DNA of 47,783 nucleotides from assembly GCA_015657535.1 (NCBI GenBank), contig JADHZB010000092.1, positions 1 through 47,783 on the forward strand. The letters run 5' to 3'. Made by a program: the position numbers and the translations under genes. Position 1 is the first letter of the stretch. Each line of letters opens with the position of its first letter. The notes beneath the pieces were generated by a model. The model searched no databases and was not told the origin of the DNA. It saw only the letters and a list, made by a program, of their open reading frames with translations. Positions 22,478-33,512 of the stretch are shown piece by piece. This DNA is from Nephromyces sp. MM_2019 (Eukaryota > Apicomplexa > Aconoidasida > Nephromycida).

Positions 22478-23099
22478 GAGCATTCTCTCACTTAGGAACG
22501 AAAGCAGACTTACCTCAATATGCTGTTATTTAGTAAAGCCATCTTTTCGCTTAGTTTCCTCTTGAATAAAGCAGAGGATATTCGATATTACAAAGTAAAT
22601 GGGGGTAAATTCTTGGTACTAGTTTTATAAAAAAGGAACAGCCGGAAAAAGGAAAGTGAAAACGCAAAATTTTTTTTAGGTCGTAAACATCCTCTAGGAA
22701 AATATGTGACCGGTTGAAAAAGGGTTCACACACACACGTGATAATCATGGGAAAGTGGCAGCATGCGTCGATACATTGTCGTGAGAATGATGCTGCGATA
22801 AAAATTTCATGGTCCATGGGTAATCCATTCAGAATAGACTTTGAAAAGCCTCGTAAAAGAGTCTTTTTTGATGCTCTGAGCTATTTCAGCGGTATATTTT
22901 ACTTGGAAATAACCGAAACTCTATTTTTTCCAAGAATATCCAATGTCTCATATACCCAATAATTTTTGTGGAATTATATTTTCTGAAATTCAGGAATGCT
23001 GCTTGCAAGGCAATCGTGATAGTTTCGTCGGTGTATGTACAATACCTGGTAGTGTAGCTAGGTGTATGCTGTGCGTGTATATTGGGTGGGCGTAAGTGC

Positions 23100-23144
23100 A
23101 TCACTTGCTATTCAAAACAATTTATGTTTTGAATAGCAAGTGAT
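23100..23144. repeat. Perfect 20-base inverted repeat with 5-base loop
   Basis: The arm ATCACTTGCTATTCAAAACA is followed by the loop ATTTA and its exact reverse complement. There is no T-run after it and no gene end nearby. It would form a very stable RNA hairpin or cruciform. Confidence 0.9.
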
Positions 23145-24025
23145 TCATTTATAAATTTATAGTATTTATCCTGGGGGCAGCATCTATTTTGTTGCTTCAC
23201 TATGGGGAAAACATCTACCCTTTCGCTTCACTATAGGGATTGCTTTTATCACCCTCCCCGCTACAAGGGAAAGCTTCCGCCCCCCTCCCCACTATATTCA
23301 ACTACTATGTTTCCTTTTATCAGCTTATATGCAGAAAAAACAGTGCCTGGAGTTGGAAAAACAGAATTTCTGGTCAAGTCAGTCAGGTAACATATTTTTA
23401 AAGTTATCCATTACAGTGTATAATGTCTGCCCGTATTGTTTGCCCTAGACAGAGTATTGCCCAAAGTAGAGGCTTGTTATTAACTAAAAAGGTTAGCTGC
23501 GATAAGACTCACGAAACGTCAAAATTTTTCTGGTTAATCTAGGTAAAGTTAAAGTGCAGCTCATCCTTCTGCCGCTCTCATAAAAATCATAAAGGTTCCA
23601 ATGTAAAGCACAATTTTGGGAAATTTTGTCCTAAAAAAGCAGATGTTGCTGCCATGAATTTCACCGTGAACATGTGAAACTAGAGGCTTTTTAATCATAG
23701 TTGTAGAATTTCAGCAGTAGCTGCAGGTGTTTGCCTCATCACTGGTTTATTTGTTCGGCTATATATAGTGAATGCGCTCACTTGAGCTGTGAATCAGGTA
23801 AGGGAAGCAGCACATGAACATTGCAATAGCCAGAGTGTTTAAAAATATATTGTAAATGCGTGGTAAATTCAAAAAGGTTATATAAGTAGTTATTAGCATA
23901 GTAGTTAAGTATCTAGCATATGCTATGAAACACAATGGCGGGGTTTCCACTTGGATATTCGTGGACCATAGTGATGCATGTATCTAAGATAGATTAGCGT
24001 GGCAATAAGGTTACTAATACCTAGA

Positions 24026-24160
24026 AAGTTCGTGGCAGTAAGTTTTTAAGCCTGTTTCTTTATCCACAAGCTCTCAAAATCTCTGCTGCCACCTATAAAG
24101 TTCCAGGCATCATATCTTTAAGCCTTTACCTTTATCTACAAGCTCTTGAAATTTAACCCC
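24026..24160. repeat. Imperfect direct duplication, about 72-base period
   Basis: Two copies share the blocks AAAGTTC..GGCA, TTTAAGCCT, CTTTATC.ACAAGCTCT and AAAT, spaced alike. It lies 5' of the exon group beginning near 24336. Confidence 0.7.
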
Positions 24161-24335
24161 TTCATATAGCTTCAATTAACTCAGCACCAGCTATAAGGGT
24201 CTGCATAGCTATGCTGACTTCACTTAGATACTTAGCATCCACACTACCTTTTGGCTTAAGTTCTGCAACGTATTTTTCCATTATAAGAAGCCCATGCAGT
24301 AGAGCCATATTACTGACGAGTTTTTTGGTTATTCA

Positions 24336-25440
24336 GGATTGGCAGCAGCAGAGGCACGAAAGCCCTTATATACTTACAAAAGCTGCAGCTCCAACCATAA
24401 CATTGGTGACTCATGCTGCTGTAAATAGCTTAGCCGATACATTGCCTTGCTCTCGTGTATATTCATGTTTCAGATGCCACGGTAAGTCTACGTAGGTACG
24501 ACGAAATCAGCTAGAATCTAAATACGCCCCCAAGTCTTCGTGTGCTAGAGTGCACGCTAGCAGCGCTTGTGTACTGGGTAATAAGCAGTGTAAAAAGGAT
24601 ACGTACGTTCCTATTTTGCTTTTTCATGGTATTAGCCGGTGGATGTGTGCACAAGAGCAGGTGCATGCACCACAGTCGAGATCTGTAAGTGGGTCCGTGT
24701 GTATGACATATGCAGGTATAAGCACATTTCCAACACGAAATGTATGTTTTCTCGGCTGATAAATTTCCCTCATTCATCAAATTGTTTTTCTTCGTGTAGA
24801 AACTGAAGAATCCACCATCACAATGTATGCCGGCAAAAATCTGTGAATATATTTTTAGGGGCTGCACTTTAGCACACGAAGCTTGAGATTTGCACAATAC
24901 GTGCATTTTTGTACCAAAAACGAGCGTTTTTCAGGTTGCAAAAGAAGCTACATTAAGCAGAGTGAATTACTTAAGGCACGTGATTAAGGCTAGTAGCCAG
25001 AACTGCAGGAAGGCCCTGAAGTTCGTTTCCTTTTAAAAAGCTTCTCAGTACGCCTTCCTCGCAACTAAAAATTAGCTTGAAAAATCAGTTTTTAACAAAT
25101 ATAATGAGCTGCAGAATTAGCTAAAGCACAACAAGAAAGTTTAAATGACAGTCATAGAGATGGGGAAGGATATACACACTATTTTTGCACGCAAATATCA
25201 AGAAGCAGTTTTATGTACTCTATTACAAGCCAAAAGATGCCCTAGGATAACCTTAAAAGCGTTGCAAGAGTTTGCAAAAGCAATAGCATTAGCGTCGTCT
25301 CCCAAAAGTCGGCTCGAAAAGATGCTTTTTGGGGATGTTTTTCCCCAATTTTTACAGCCAGGTGAAATCGAAGATGACGCTGAGCCACCTGTTTCTTCAG
25401 TTCTTTCAGCGATAATGTCTATGGGTGTGAAAAAGCCCGT
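24336..25440 (+). CDS. Unrecognised multi-exon gene (fragments)
   Basis: At least three plus-strand coding stretches. The first, after GTTATTCAG near 24336 (DWQQQRHESPYILTK...), ends either at the consensus donor GTAAGT after 24481 (after CFRCHG) or at GTGACT near 24400. The second, after GTTTTTCAG from 24935, reads VAKEATLSRVNYLRHVIKAS if joined in phase 0. The third, from about 25145, contains MGKDIHTIFARKYQEAVL, TLKALQEFAKAIALAS and MLFGDVFPQFLQPGEIEDD and ends near 25430 where CA runs begin. The third could instead be the start of a separate gene (MTVIEMGKD). Composition is helical and acidic. No family is recognised and the joins are not settled. Confidence 0.45.
24660..24671. promoter_or_regulatory. 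Palindrome GGTGCATGCACC
   Basis: A perfect 12-base palindrome containing TGCATGCA, a core bound by some apicomplexan AP2 factors. It sits in a probable intron or spacer. TGCATGCA also occurs at 7098-7105. The role is conjectural. Confidence 0.25.
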
Positions 25441-25675
25441 AGAAACCCATTTATCAATGTTCAGTAATAGTCACGCAAGTGGGTGTATAAATTCAAAAAT
25501 AAATCACACATACACACTCGCATGTAAGCACATGTACACCATAACTCCACATAAAAGGCCGTGAAGTCACATATTTACGCATTTTCTGGTAGGAAAGTTA
25601 GGAGTGCTGAGAGCTATTAGTTCATATTCCTAGAATAGCTATATTTTTTGGGATTTCCCGATAAAATTTGTGTGA

Positions 25676-28600
25676 CTAAAAAGCGGAATCTCCTTGAAGA
25701 AAAGTATCCTCTGCGTTTTCTGCTATCGATGGTACATTTGTTGCATACGCAAGCATGTAAACATAAGAAATTAGCATTTGCTCATGCCTGTTTTCCCATG
25801 CAGAGAAATTTAAATCCATAAGCAGGCAGACTCCGCCCTGCACACGAGACGAGTACATCCGAATGTGCTCATAAGTAAGAATGCACCCAGATGTGGACGT
25901 CATTAGCATACACACACGGGAGTGTATGTACGGTAAGTTCTACTGAAGATATTCAACCTTTTTATTAGTATTAATATGCTCACTTGAAAGAATCATCAAC
26001 CTGAAGAGGCTCAAAAACTCAGAAATTAGCAGCATCAGCCAGCAGAAAGATGTTTAGGCTGATCAAATACACACACTAGCATTTCTCAAATTTGAGTAAA
26101 AAATTGAAAAATTAACGCTTCAGCGTGTTAACGAACAGTTTCCTTCGCAGTGAGAAATCGTTTCGTTCACGAAAATCTGTACGGCGACAATAACTGTTTA
26201 ATTAACAGACAAAACCTCGTTCATGGAGCAGAAATACGCAATATTTCTAGAAAACAACAAAAATTTCCATAACACCCAGAATCTATGACGTAAAGTGCAG
26301 CGTATTGAATCTTTAAACATTCCGATTACACAAACAAAAGAAAATTTACATACTCATATACTCCACCCTAAAGGAGCAATAAATGCATGAAAAAACAAGA
26401 GCAAAACCCAAACTATTAGCATGCAAAAGAAAGGTACTCAACACACACACAGTACCAGCAAAAAAAAGACATCCACCCACCAGAAACACGCAAGTCCAGC
26501 AAAAAACAAGACATCCACCAATCACACACATAACAAGCGATATACATGCAAGAGTGAAAGCATTCAATATAGTAAAGCTAAAAAATCGCACGCACCAATG
26601 TGAATTACTTTACTTTAAAGACACGTGGTAATCCAAAACACTCACGCATTCACACACTCACACACACATGGTAGCATCTGTACCAGTCCTTTGAAATGGC
26701 TCCATTCGAATTTGAGATAAGCAACTCTTTTCGATGAAATGTTAAGAAGTCCCATCTTCTCAGTAGTCCCGAAGGAATAGAGCCATCTGCTCATCACTTT
26801 AATAAATGATTCTTTTTCTGGAAAAAACCTCTTCTCCTTAACGTAGTTAGTTCCCTCAACCCGCTCAAGGAAACTCTCAAACTTTTGGAGAACATCTTCA
26901 AGTTTGATGACTTTTTCTTCCTTGTGGGTAGAACCTGAAGTAGAACCAGTTATCAAACCAAAAATTCAGCTTTTTGCCTATTTTTTTCGTTTTATAGGAT
27001 ATCCCGCTTTATATATGGGATACGTAATAACAGCAAGAATTAAGCTACCTCCCTCTGGTTCGAGGCTTAACTTAGTGCAGAGCTGTATTTTGCCGTTTCT
27101 ACAAAAGCTATCACGGAGTACAGTTAGCGGATGTGCATGTGTGTAAGCAACTCCATGAAATGAGAGGAAACTCAAGCTGAAGACACACAGAGAAGGGTTG
27201 GCAAAGACCTAAAAAAGAGAAACACTCCTTTAGGCATCGCTCGTTTAAAGAAAACAAACACAAGCACACGCACTTCTCTCTCTCTGTCTCTCATCCTAGC
27301 GAATCGATAGAAAGGTAGCATGATACAGAGAGAGCCTTTAGCTTATGGCATCTTCGATGCCACCAAAAGACAGTCTATACTCTGGTAAAAGGTACCCACT
27401 AAGGTAGTCGGATAAAGTAGAAGATGTAGAGAAAATTCAATAAAAATCTGCGGGAAAACTCAAGACACACACAAAAGTTGTGCAATACGCAGTGGCGTAC
27501 TTGCCAAGGAGTTGAAGACGGCAGTAATAGCCTCTTCCATCGGCTCTTGTTTCTGAACTTTGGCATTGACAAGCTCTCTAATGTACGGCGAGTCCTGTAA
27601 GCAGCCGTATGAACAAGCAAAGGGGAGATAGTCGGAAAAAAGTTCGCGTGAAAAACTCAACTGTTTGCAGAACTAGGAGAAACAATAGAAAAAGAGATTG
27701 CACGGGTGCAATGGTCTCCTTAAAAAGGGGTTTCTGGTGTCATTACCTATGATAAAGCACGCCCTCATGCGTAGTAAAAGACGTAAAAGCACTAAATTTC
27801 AAAAGCTTACACACATGCATTGCAATATCTAAATAGAAAAACTTACTACGTCACAGCAAGCATACACTACAATGCAAAGCCTTAAACCAAGATAAGCAGG
27901 AATTCACGCATTCTATGCTTCGCATCTACAAACACTCTAAAAGAAATAGAAAAACAGAGCAATCAATTTTCCTCCAGAAAATCCATAAAAAAGGGAATGA
28001 AATATATCCAATCTCTATTAAGCTAATAAAAGCCAGAAAAGCATTGTACTTACATCATCTCTCAAGACGCCATAGTCATATAGGTAGACGTAATAATGGG
28101 GAAATCGGGAATCTGAGGGCCAGAAAAACTGGTTACTCAACAAAACCCTCTTAAATTCATGCTTACTCATTCCATTGGGGTACCCATCAAATATCCTAAA
28201 CCATTTCGGTTCAAAGCAATCACATGAGCGTCGCTTGAACTGCCGCCTCTGCAGTTTTACAGCCTCTTCCACATTCTTTTCAACTAGCTGACTAGTTCTC
28301 CGATTATCCTCTCGTTGCGTTAATACAGAGCGAAAAATTGAATCCTCTTTATCCTTATATCTTCCGAAGCGACGTATATACTTCAAGAATCTACTAAGCC
28401 GCGAAGATGATACCGCTTTATTTTTTTGCTGAATTCTTTTAATACCTTCTTCGTTATTGTTTACTGAATTTTCTCCAGATCCTTCTGGAAGACCCCCTTT
28501 TTCCTCGCTTCTCAAAGAGAGAGGTAGCACCCCCGTATCCGCCAAACCCCCCCTCCCTTCCTTGCCTGATTGCTTCCCAAATCTGCCAATTTCTTGTCCA

Positions 28601-29337
28601 TCCGCTCTCTCCCCTTGATCATTTTTAGGAGAAGGCTGCAAGCCATCTTCTACTCTGCTATATGAGCTTCCAAGCGAAGAATCCTCTTTTTTTGAAACTG
28701 GGGCCCGATAACGTCCCCCATCGGCATCACCAAGCAAATTACTTTGCCCACGGGAAGGCTGACTAGGCAGTATACCGTTGTTATGTGTCTTCTCCCATGT
28801 CCTACTATTCAAGCCTTCCTTCCAACCCGTCTTCAAACTCGGAAAAACTATGAAAGTTGAAGATGTCTCATCTCCAACTTCTGCCATCCTACCAAATATC
28901 TTGATCAGATCAATCAGAGGATACTGCAGACGAGGGTCGTCTTCATGATAAGGAAGCACACCCTTTCCCTCCCAACTCAAATTTCCATGAATTCCCGCAT
29001 TCTCTAAAGGGCTTAAACGTGCAGCCTCAAGCGAACCCCCATTAGTAGATTGTCGACGAGGAGAGTAAAGGATAGGTGGCTGAGGGAATGGGGGGGTAAC
29101 GACGCTTCTGCGGAGAGGAGTGTAACGCTTTTCTACGGCCCCATTCTCCAAACTTCCGCCAAAGACTATTGGGATTATTTGAATAGACGAAGATAAGAGG
29201 AAAAGAGGAGCAGGAACTCCTTGACAGCATGCAGAATGCCATATGCGAGGTACATGTGTGGAAGCAGTAGCACTGGTGATGGTTGCCACGATAATCAGCA
29301 GCGTTTGTACCTGGTACCGCAACGATGATATGTCCAT
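25676..29337 (-). CDS. Five-exon gene for an unrecognised protein with signal-like N-terminus
   Basis: Exons: 28054-29337 (428 codons, donor GTAAGT), about 27469-27660, 27049-27208, 26684-26934 and 25676-25837 (stop TAG). Phases agree (0, 0, 1, 0). The second exon could end at TGT|GTGTCT (27469) or at a GC-AG donor G|GCAAGT (27505), giving about 680 residues. The N-terminus MDISSLRYQVQTLLIIVATI followed by TSATAS looks like a signal peptide. Residues about 50-330 are polar, low-complexity and rich in Gly/Ser/Arg. The conserved-looking part begins near residue 370 (CFEPKWFRIFDGYP, HYYVYLYDYGVLRDD) and runs through LFSDYLPFACSYGCLQDSPY, GVAYTHAHPLTVLRDSFCRN, SRWLYSFGTTEKMG and GGVCLLMDLNFSAWENRHEQ. 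No family recognised. Secretory-pathway entry is inferred from the N-terminus only. Sense TG repeats follow the exon 4 donor. Confidence 0.7.
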
Positions 29338-29623
29338 TTCTTCACATATCTCTGGGATTTACCGCGATAGTTTAAATAGCTTCATCATACTTTGCAAGGG
29401 ATATATGCTACGCTATTTACTTCTTTGTTACAAGGAGGAACGCGTGAGACTGCGCATAATGTTTCTGGAGCAGTAATCGGAGGTCAGTGATGAAGACCTC
29501 TCGGCTAAGAGTGTTTCCTGGAATAATTGGGCTCACATGAGAGTTTTGAAAAAAAAAAGCTACGAAAAAGATGAGGAGGATTAGACACATATGTAGGAAA
29601 GCTAGAAGAAAATTAGATTCTAT

Positions 29624-29827
29624 ATGGATCAAGCTGGAACCTCCCGAAAATATACGGTGACCAAAGAGGATGATGCACGTACACATACATACTTATGGGG
29701 TTCTGCCTCTCTTTCAATCATTTTATACGCTCAGACAAATGATTTAGGATTTATTGAAGGTCCTTATAGAAAACTTGTAAATAGTAAGCCTAAAACCACA
29801 GATGATGATGCCTTTGAATCTCTCTAA
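29624..29827 (+). pseudogene. RNA polymerase beta (RpoB)-like fragment
   Basis: A 67-codon frame whose second half (LWGSASLSIILYAQTN, DLGFIEGPYRKLVNSK, KTTDDDAFESL) matches the conserved segment of bacterial and plastid RpoB that follows the PEGPNIGLI motif: S-L-x-x-Y-A-x-x-N-x-x-G-F-I-E-x-P-Y-R-K, then a K-x-T-D stretch. The first 25 residues do not resemble RpoB, and neither flank continues the family in any frame I could read. It may be a nuclear insertion of plastid or endosymbiont DNA, an exon of a chimeric gene, or a coincidental match over about 20 residues. It is divergent from the SET-like minus-strand neighbour at 29337. The palindrome GTGTACATACAC follows at 29880. Confidence 0.4.
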
Positions 29828-31690
29828 GATTAATATGATGAAATTTAATTTAGAGATGGTGGTGCGATTCATATGATGGGTGTACATACACTAAAAAGGT
29901 GTGTTTCACGCCCATAAAAAGGGGGAAAAGTGGAAATAACCAGTTTAGGATGAAATAATCCATAACCCTAAGCAACCAAGTAGGTAAGTAATGATCATAT
30001 TTCGAGTAATCAATGTATAATTTGCGCATGTGTCAGCGAGTATAGCCGGGATGAACAAATACACTATAACAATGATGAATAGACCCGAAGAAGCATAGTT
30101 TAGATTAGAATCCCGTGAGAACAGGGAACAAAGCTTCAACGGGGTTCCAGTAACCATATTACACCTAAAATGGTATTATTTTTTCACTTAACCTTAGCAG
30201 GGAGTGTGGAGAGGGGGGGTTCAGATTGCCTCCTTTTCCTTGTTCCATCCCCCCCGCCTCGACTTATCACCAAAATATGTGTTCCTACTTGCTAGAGGGA
30301 GGAAGAATACTTTTTTTGTATGTCTTCAGATGACCCGATTGTTTAAGGGTTGCACGAATGTCGGGTGCGCTAATTTAGCCTCATTTGTTTTTTTAATGGA
30401 GTTAACGAGTTATCCTCAAAGGTATTTACTATCGCTTAATGTGAATATATGGGTGTGTGTTGACACTGGTGCTTTTTGCTCGTACTCTTCTTGCAATGTC
30501 CTTCTGGTGCCAAAGTTTACGCGTACAACGCACACGCTTTTACTTTGGCATGCAAACGAGCAGATGCTGGTTGCTCGTCACAAGGCATTCGCGTAGAGCG
30601 GGCGATCAGATTCAAAAGCCTTCAGTGAGCCCAAGAAATTAAACATCTTGACTAGGGCAGCTTTATATTTTTATAGCGTGTAAATAGAATTTTCTTTCAT
30701 AAAATTATTTTGGTGGCTCGATACTGTTGATGCTGCGAACTCTGTTGATTCTACTGGCTCTTTTGATTCTTTTGAGTCTACTGGCTCTGTTGATTCTACT
30801 GGCTGTTGATTCTGCTGATGCTGCTAACGCTCCACTTTTGTTATCAATTTGCAAAGAATAAAGAGTTAATTTAATTAGGGGTAGAGCTCAATTGGTTTGA
30901 GTTTAGTTGCTACGATAAAATTACTTGAGTTGGCCTGCAGTTTTCCAAGAAGCAACTAATGAACTCGACTGCACCTGTTAAGACAACTTACAAGAAATTT
31001 TTCGCTCACAGGCGCCTAAAATGTTAAGATGAAAAAATTCCCAGCAAGCTGTATGCCGAGGTATACTGCACCAACGCCACTTTATGGTAAGAACGTAAAA
31101 TGCCCACAATTTATTGAAAGAAATAAGGTAGAAACGTCTTAGGTGTGAGGGATTTTTGTATCAAAGTGCATGACGAAGCTTTTTAAAACCACTATACTTG
31201 CGTGAGTTCTACATGTGCGGCTGCAGTAACCTATGTGGTCACTTTAGGAGTACCAATTATGCAAAAAACCTCTTAGAATCGTGGCCAAGACAGGGCTTGA
31301 ATACTTTATACAAAAGTAGTCTAACTTCTTTTTGGGATAAGCATCATTTTCTACAAATCAAAACCCAATGAGATCGGTAAAGTGCCATCTTAAAAACGCC
31401 CAACAAATGGTGGTAATATGGGACACAGCCCAGTCTTAGCGGCTTAAACCAGTTTTACTCAATTAGCTGTCGTGAGTAAGGTGTCGGAAATACCAGCTTA
31501 TCTTTTTTTCTATTTAGTAACAAGGAGGGAGAAGTCCAAATATTTGCCGCTACATTCGAATGACTAGATTTAAATGAAATGGAGACACATGGTACCCTTG
31601 TACTGGAATCACTGGTGTTCAATGAAAATATAGTAGCTTATAATATCCTGATCAAAGCTGTGCTTGTGTAAAATGAATCACGTTGAAAAT
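29828..31690. other. Stretch without a confident gene
   Basis: A minus-strand 70-codon frame (29945-30157) starting MVTGTPLKLCSLFSRDSN has two hydrophobic stretches (GLFIIVIVYLFIPAIL and ITYLLGCLGLWI) and could be a small membrane protein. A plus-strand 130-codon frame (30204-30596) is Cys- and aromatic-rich. Neither has a family match. A short coding-like repeat lies at 30733-30815. Confidence 0.35.
30733..30815. repeat. Imperfect repeat encoding SVDSTGS-like units
   Basis: Degenerate units with the core TCTGTTGATTCTACTGGC repeat about three times. In one plus-strand frame they read NSVDSTGS, FDSFESTGS, VDSTGC before a stop, so this may be a low-complexity coding repeat or a minisatellite. 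Confidence 0.6.
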
Positions 31691-31779
31691 AGTTAATGCT
31701 CAAGATCAAGCATCCTCTGATAGAGAAGCAAATTTGGAGCTAAGCAAAAATCAAAGTTATTCAGACGAATGAAAGCAGT

Positions 31780-32474
31780 CTGCATTCTCAGGCGCAGTAA
31801 TAAAAGCTTCAATTGAGAGAAAGAAGCTCGTTGATTCAGAATAGTACGCATAATATCATGGGTACCGGTTTCGTGTGAATGCTGCAGATTCTCTTTGCAT
31901 TGTGCCCTCTTTCCCCCACATTTAGGGAATGAACAGAGCAAAGTTTTGTGCGATAATTCGTTTCATACAAACAAAAAGCAACTGCTTGCACACTCATTCC
32001 ATCCGTTTCATCATCTTCAACGCCCTTCCACTCAAAACGGTATCCTATGCGCTCATAAATTGTTAGAATAGATATAGCGATTTCAGTTAATTTTTCACGA
32101 GCGGCAGACATGAAATTGACCTGCAAACAGTTTTGCACCTGTTTCTAGACCTTGAATATGTGCAAATAGCAAGAATAGCAGCTAGGTGGAAGCTTCTCCT
32201 TGTGCTTGATTCCCTTGAAATTAATAATCGCCATTTCGTGTAAAAAAATTGAAACACAGAACAAACATGTAGGCTGCAAGCATATATACTTGTATCTCAT
32301 TACATAAACAATTATGGAAAAGCAAGAGCCTGATCCCGTAGAGAGACGCAGGTTGCATCTAAGGCCTGGTAGCTGCTTTTCCACCTTTTTTAATGCTCGT
32401 ATGTGTATTTTATATTCTGGGAAACAGCTGCATTTATGATTGTACGACGCTGGTACCGCATGACCATTAGGCAT
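31780..32474 (-). CDS. Unrecognised gene just downstream of the ELC-like gene
   Basis: Two coding-like stretches. One, 32474 downward, starts MPNGHAVPASYNHKC and contains HIRALKKVEKQLPGLRCNLR, and opens only 23 bases after the ELC-like stop codon. The other, about 31900-32128 after an acceptor TTTGCAG, contains MSAAREKLTEIAISILTIYE, RIGYRFEWKGVEDDETDG and AVAFCLYETNYRTKL. The intron between them is not fixed. No family recognised. The very short gap could mean alternative 3' exons of the ELC-like transcript rather than a separate gene. Confidence 0.4.
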
Positions 32475-32496
32475 ACCTTATTTAGCTAAAGAAAGC

Positions 32497-33512
32497 TCAT
32501 TTGAATATGGTTTTCATTAGATCCTGGTAGTTGCACTTTGTGCTGCGGCTTGGGTCGATGAGAATGCGGAGCTCTTCAAGTTCATTTTCTTGAACTTTCT
32601 CCCCTAAGGCCTTGAGCACCTATAGAAAGCGAATAGAAGAAAAGAGACATATCATCCTGCTGGTGACGAATGCGAAACGCACACGGAGCTATTCTAGGGC
32701 TTACAGTAGCAACACTGAGACTTGACAGCATAACCACACAGTAATTTGATGGCGGGTAATAAAAATTACTGAAAGGATGTATTCACCTAATTAAAAAAAA
32801 AGAAAGTTGTATGTGTAGTTTCAGGTAGCTAGCATTACGCAAAGCTATTGAAATACGCTATATGTTGTGGTTAGTTACGCTCCTCCAGAAATTGCAATAT
32901 TTTCTCAAGCAAGGAGACAGCTGCAAGCAGCCATCCACCCGCTGCAGAGCATTACCCCAATGAATCATAGGAAAGCCTGCTAGAAATGCAAACCTGAATA
33001 ATCTCTTCTGTTTCGATATATCCCCTTCCACCCCTATCAAATAGCTTGAAAGTATCCAACAGCTCTTTCTCGGCATTATGCGTGGAAAGAAATTCCGTAG
33101 CAACTTGTTGGAACTGCTCGTAATTGGCCTTAGGGGGAAATTTATCCGTTTCCTAAATAGGAAGCGTAGAAAACTGTTATTTTCTGCAATGAAATTATAT
33201 TTAAAATATAGAGGAAGCAGGGTAAGGAAGCTGTACACCAGAAGAAGTCATATTGTAACCCCCACTAAGAGAGTGAGCGTTCCATCCATTTAAGCCTTTG
33301 GATTTAAAAAAAAACCATATTAATATTATCATTGTGTTGCAACCTTGGTCATGCTTCTACAAAATTCCAGGCTAGTAGCTAGTATAAAACCAAACCTTGG
33401 GCTTAGGGACTAGTCCACAGGCAAGAAGAGCCTGTACGATTTCTGAGTTAGAGAGTTCCCCGTCAGCGTCAGTGTCATACGCCAAAAATGATTCCTTGAG
33501 CTTGAAATCCAT
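32497..33512 (-). CDS. EF-hand protein of the myosin essential light chain / calmodulin-like type
   Basis: A complete three-exon gene: 33396-33512, 32994-33152, 32497-32619, all in phase 0, giving 132 residues. EF-hand 1 is canonical (DTDADGELSNSE, residues 13-24). The second clear hand, DRGGRGYIETEE at about 78-89, lacks acidic ligands at positions 3 and 5 and should not bind calcium well. The last lobe (EELRILIDPSRSTKCNYQDL) is also degenerate. Length, order and the pattern of one good N-terminal hand with degenerate C-terminal hands resemble the essential light chains that stiffen the MyoA neck in the apicomplexan glideosome; a centrin or other calmodulin-like role is possible. The start is supported by MDFKLKESFLAYD, where the helix of hand 1 begins at once. 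Confidence 0.8.

Larger units (their letters stand above)
22106..24335. other. Stretch without an assigned gene
   Basis: Contains a 15-base tandem repeat (22412-22477), a perfect hairpin (23100-23144) and an imperfect 70-base duplication (24026-24160). Weak open stretches on both strands at 22551-22960 were not accepted. The rest looks non-coding. Confidence 0.4.

Noticed and set aside
30883..30960. tRNA-like start GGGGTAGAGCTCAATTGGTTTGAG
   Set aside because: No acceptor stem pairing and no B-box GGTTCRANNC in the right place.
32858..33293. Open frames on both strands over the ELC-like gene
   Set aside because: Shadows of, or frame-shifted readings through, exon 2 and its introns.
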